Assembly (NCBI GenBank): GCA_007694915.1
Contig: REEV01000060.1
Location: 1 to 39,124, forward strand
DNA length: 39,124 nucleotides
Source of the DNA: Cyanobium sp. PLM2.Bin73
Lineage (GTDB): Bacteria; Cyanobacteriota; Cyanobacteriia; PCC-6307; Cyanobiaceae
Reading direction: 5' to 3'
Part shown: positions 38,013 through 39,124 of the stretch, piece by piece
Numbering within the stretch: position 1 is the first letter of the stretch
Layout of the letters: each line of letters begins with the position of its first letter
The notes under the pieces: model-generated
What the model saw: only the letters and a program-made list of their open reading frames with translations
Told to the model about the DNA's origin: nothing
Database searches by the model: none
Translations under genes and position numbers: made by a program

Positions 38013-39124
38013 ATGGCGCCCGGGTCTGCGTTGATGGCGCCCGGGGCCCCGGGGCACGGACCGGCCTGGCGCCGCAGCCGGGTGCTGCTGCTGCTGGCCG
38101 CCACCGCCACGGCGGCCGTTCCCGGCATCTCCGCGGCCGGCTCCACCCCCCAGGCCCGCCGGGCCACCGCCGCCGCCGATGCCGAACTGCTGGTGTGGGG
38201 CCCCGCCCGCCCGCCGGTGCATGCCCTGCCGCCCCTGCCGGCGGGGGTGAGCCCGGCCTTGATCAGCCATGTGGTGCTGGCCGAGCTGGGGCTGCTGCCC
38301 CGCCTCACGGTGGTGGATCTGGGCTGCGCCGTGGCTCCCGCGGTGCCCCACCTGCGCCTGAGCGGCGCTGAGGGGCAGGGTCCAGCGGCCTGCCTGAGCG
38401 GCGGCCGGGCCCTGCCGCCGGAGCGGGTGGAGGCCCTGCTGCGGCGGGGACGCCGCTGGGGTCAGCGGCTCGATCCCCGCCAGCCCCTGGTGCTGGCCGA
38501 GTGCGTGCCGGGGGGCACCAGCACGGCCCTGGCTGTGCTGCGGGGTCTGGGGCTGGCCGCCGACGGGCTGGTGAGCGGCAGCCTGCGCCACAGTGCCCAT
38601 GGGCTCAAGGCCGCCCTGGTGGACCAGGGCCTGGCCGCCGCTGGCCTGGAGCCGGCCACGGCCGCGCCCGAGGCCGTGCTGGCGGGGCTGGGGGATCCGA
38701 TGCAGGCCCTGGCGGCGGGGCTGGTGGCGGCGGCGGCCGGGCGGGGCGTGCCGCTGCTGCTGGCGGGCGGCAGCCAGATGGCGGCGGTGCTGGCCCTGGC
38801 CCTGGCCCTCACGCCGGCCGGCCGGCGCCCGGCGCTGGCCACCCAGGTGACCCTGGCCACCACGGCCTGGGTGGCGGAGGAGAAGGGCAGTGATCTGCGG
38901 CGGTTGCTGGTCCTGATCGGCGAGCGCTGGCAGGTGAGTCCGCGCCTGGAGGTGGCGGCCCTGCGTTTTCACCACTGCCGCAGCGCCGCCCTGCGCGACT
39001 ACGAGCGCGGCTATGTCAAGGAGGGGGTGGGGGCGGGAGGTCTGGCCTGGCTGTGGCAGGCCGGGGGCCGGGAGCCCGGCGAGCTGGCCAGGCTGTGCGA
39101 TCGGGCCTGCGGCCGGCTTCTAGG
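38013..39124 (+). CDS. CobT-family phosphoribosyltransferase (TIGR00303 type), partial
   Basis: The frame is open from ATG 38013 to the right edge (370 complete codons), so the stop lies outside. It resembles the cyanobacterial branch of nicotinate-nucleotide:dimethylbenzimidazole phosphoribosyltransferases, which activate the lower ligand of cobamides. Family-like segments are LAATATAAVPGISAAGSTP, VVDLGCAVAPAVPHLRL, AECVPGGTSTALAVLRGLG and VPLLLAGGSQMAAVLALALA. The bases atggcgcccggg occur at 38013 and again 21 bp later at 38034, both in frame, giving two possible starts (Met1 or Met8). The gap to the DUF2232 gene is 4 bp. Confidence 0.85.
   Translation, partial: MAPGSALMAPGAPGHGPAWRRSRVLLLLAATATAAVPGISAAGSTPQARRATAAADAELLVWGPARPPVHALPPLPAGVSPALISHVVLAELGLLPRLTVVDLGCAVAPAVPHLRLSGAEGQGPAACLSGGRALPPERVEALLRRGRRWGQRLDPRQPLVLAECVPGGTSTALAVLRGLGLAADGLVSGSLRHSAHGLKAALVDQGLAAAGLEPATAAPEAVLAGLGDPMQALAAGLVAAAAGRGVPLLLAGGSQMAAVLALALALTPAGRRPALATQVTLATTAWVAEEKGSDLRRLLVLIGERWQVSPRLEVAALRFHHCRSAALRDYERGYVKEGVGAGGLAWLWQAGGREPGELARLCDRACGRLL

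Overview
The window is GC-rich bacterial DNA, densely packed with short gaps and many 1-4 bp gene overlaps. Its gene content points to a picocyanobacterium of the Synechococcus/Cyanobium group: NdhB of the cyanobacterial NDH-1 complex, the thylakoid protein Vipp1/IM30, a Ycf46-type AAA ATPase, a DUF2808 secreted protein, a zinc-less cyanobacterial S4, a five-helix YidC/Alb3 insertase and a C-DES-type cysteine lyase. The species is an inference; no rRNA, tRNA, CRISPR array or recognisable transposase is present.

Layout. 0-7.7 kb: plus-strand housekeeping genes (SpoU rRNA methyltransferase, lpdA, trpC, a geranylgeranyl-reductase-like flavoprotein, yidD, a glutaredoxin-like protein, murE), with rpsD on the minus strand. 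7.7-8.5 kb: an SH3-domain lipoprotein, minus strand. 8.8-15.9 kb: an unstable accessory region made of a decayed tandem duplication. Module A holds aqpZ, an intact cysteine lyase, a metzincin protease and a 3' remnant of a secreted protein. Module B holds aqpZ, a lyase pseudogene, a trypsin-like protease on a low-GC island and a longer but frameshifted copy of the secreted protein. 15.9-22.5 kb: minus-strand core genes, including the rpmH-rnpA-PH protein-yidC-yceD-ycf46 run and a DUF2808 / aroH / sppA set. 22.5-26.4 kb: an EamA transporter and two glycosyltransferases (GT4, GT39). 26.4-34 kb: a DUF721 protein with a zinc ribbon, vipp1, a thioredoxin-aminotransferase-birA run, an M23 peptidase, a MacB-type ATPase and ndhB. 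34.1-39.1 kb: topA, a lipoprotein, a DUF2232 membrane protein and a CobT-family gene that runs off the right edge.

How the genes fit together. Most are vegetative functions: translation, ribosome and tRNA processing, membrane protein insertion (YidC, YidD, Vipp1), wall synthesis (MurE, M23), aromatic amino acid synthesis (TrpC, AroH), respiration and cyclic electron flow (NdhB), and cofactor attachment (BirA, LpdA). The region most worth attention is 8.8-15.9 kb. Two water channels share a 200-bp identical tract, two unrelated protease folds occupy the same slot in the two module copies, and several genes are in different stages of decay. A second theme is short exact tandem duplications lying over stop codons (lpdA, murE and the GT39/DUF721 junction).
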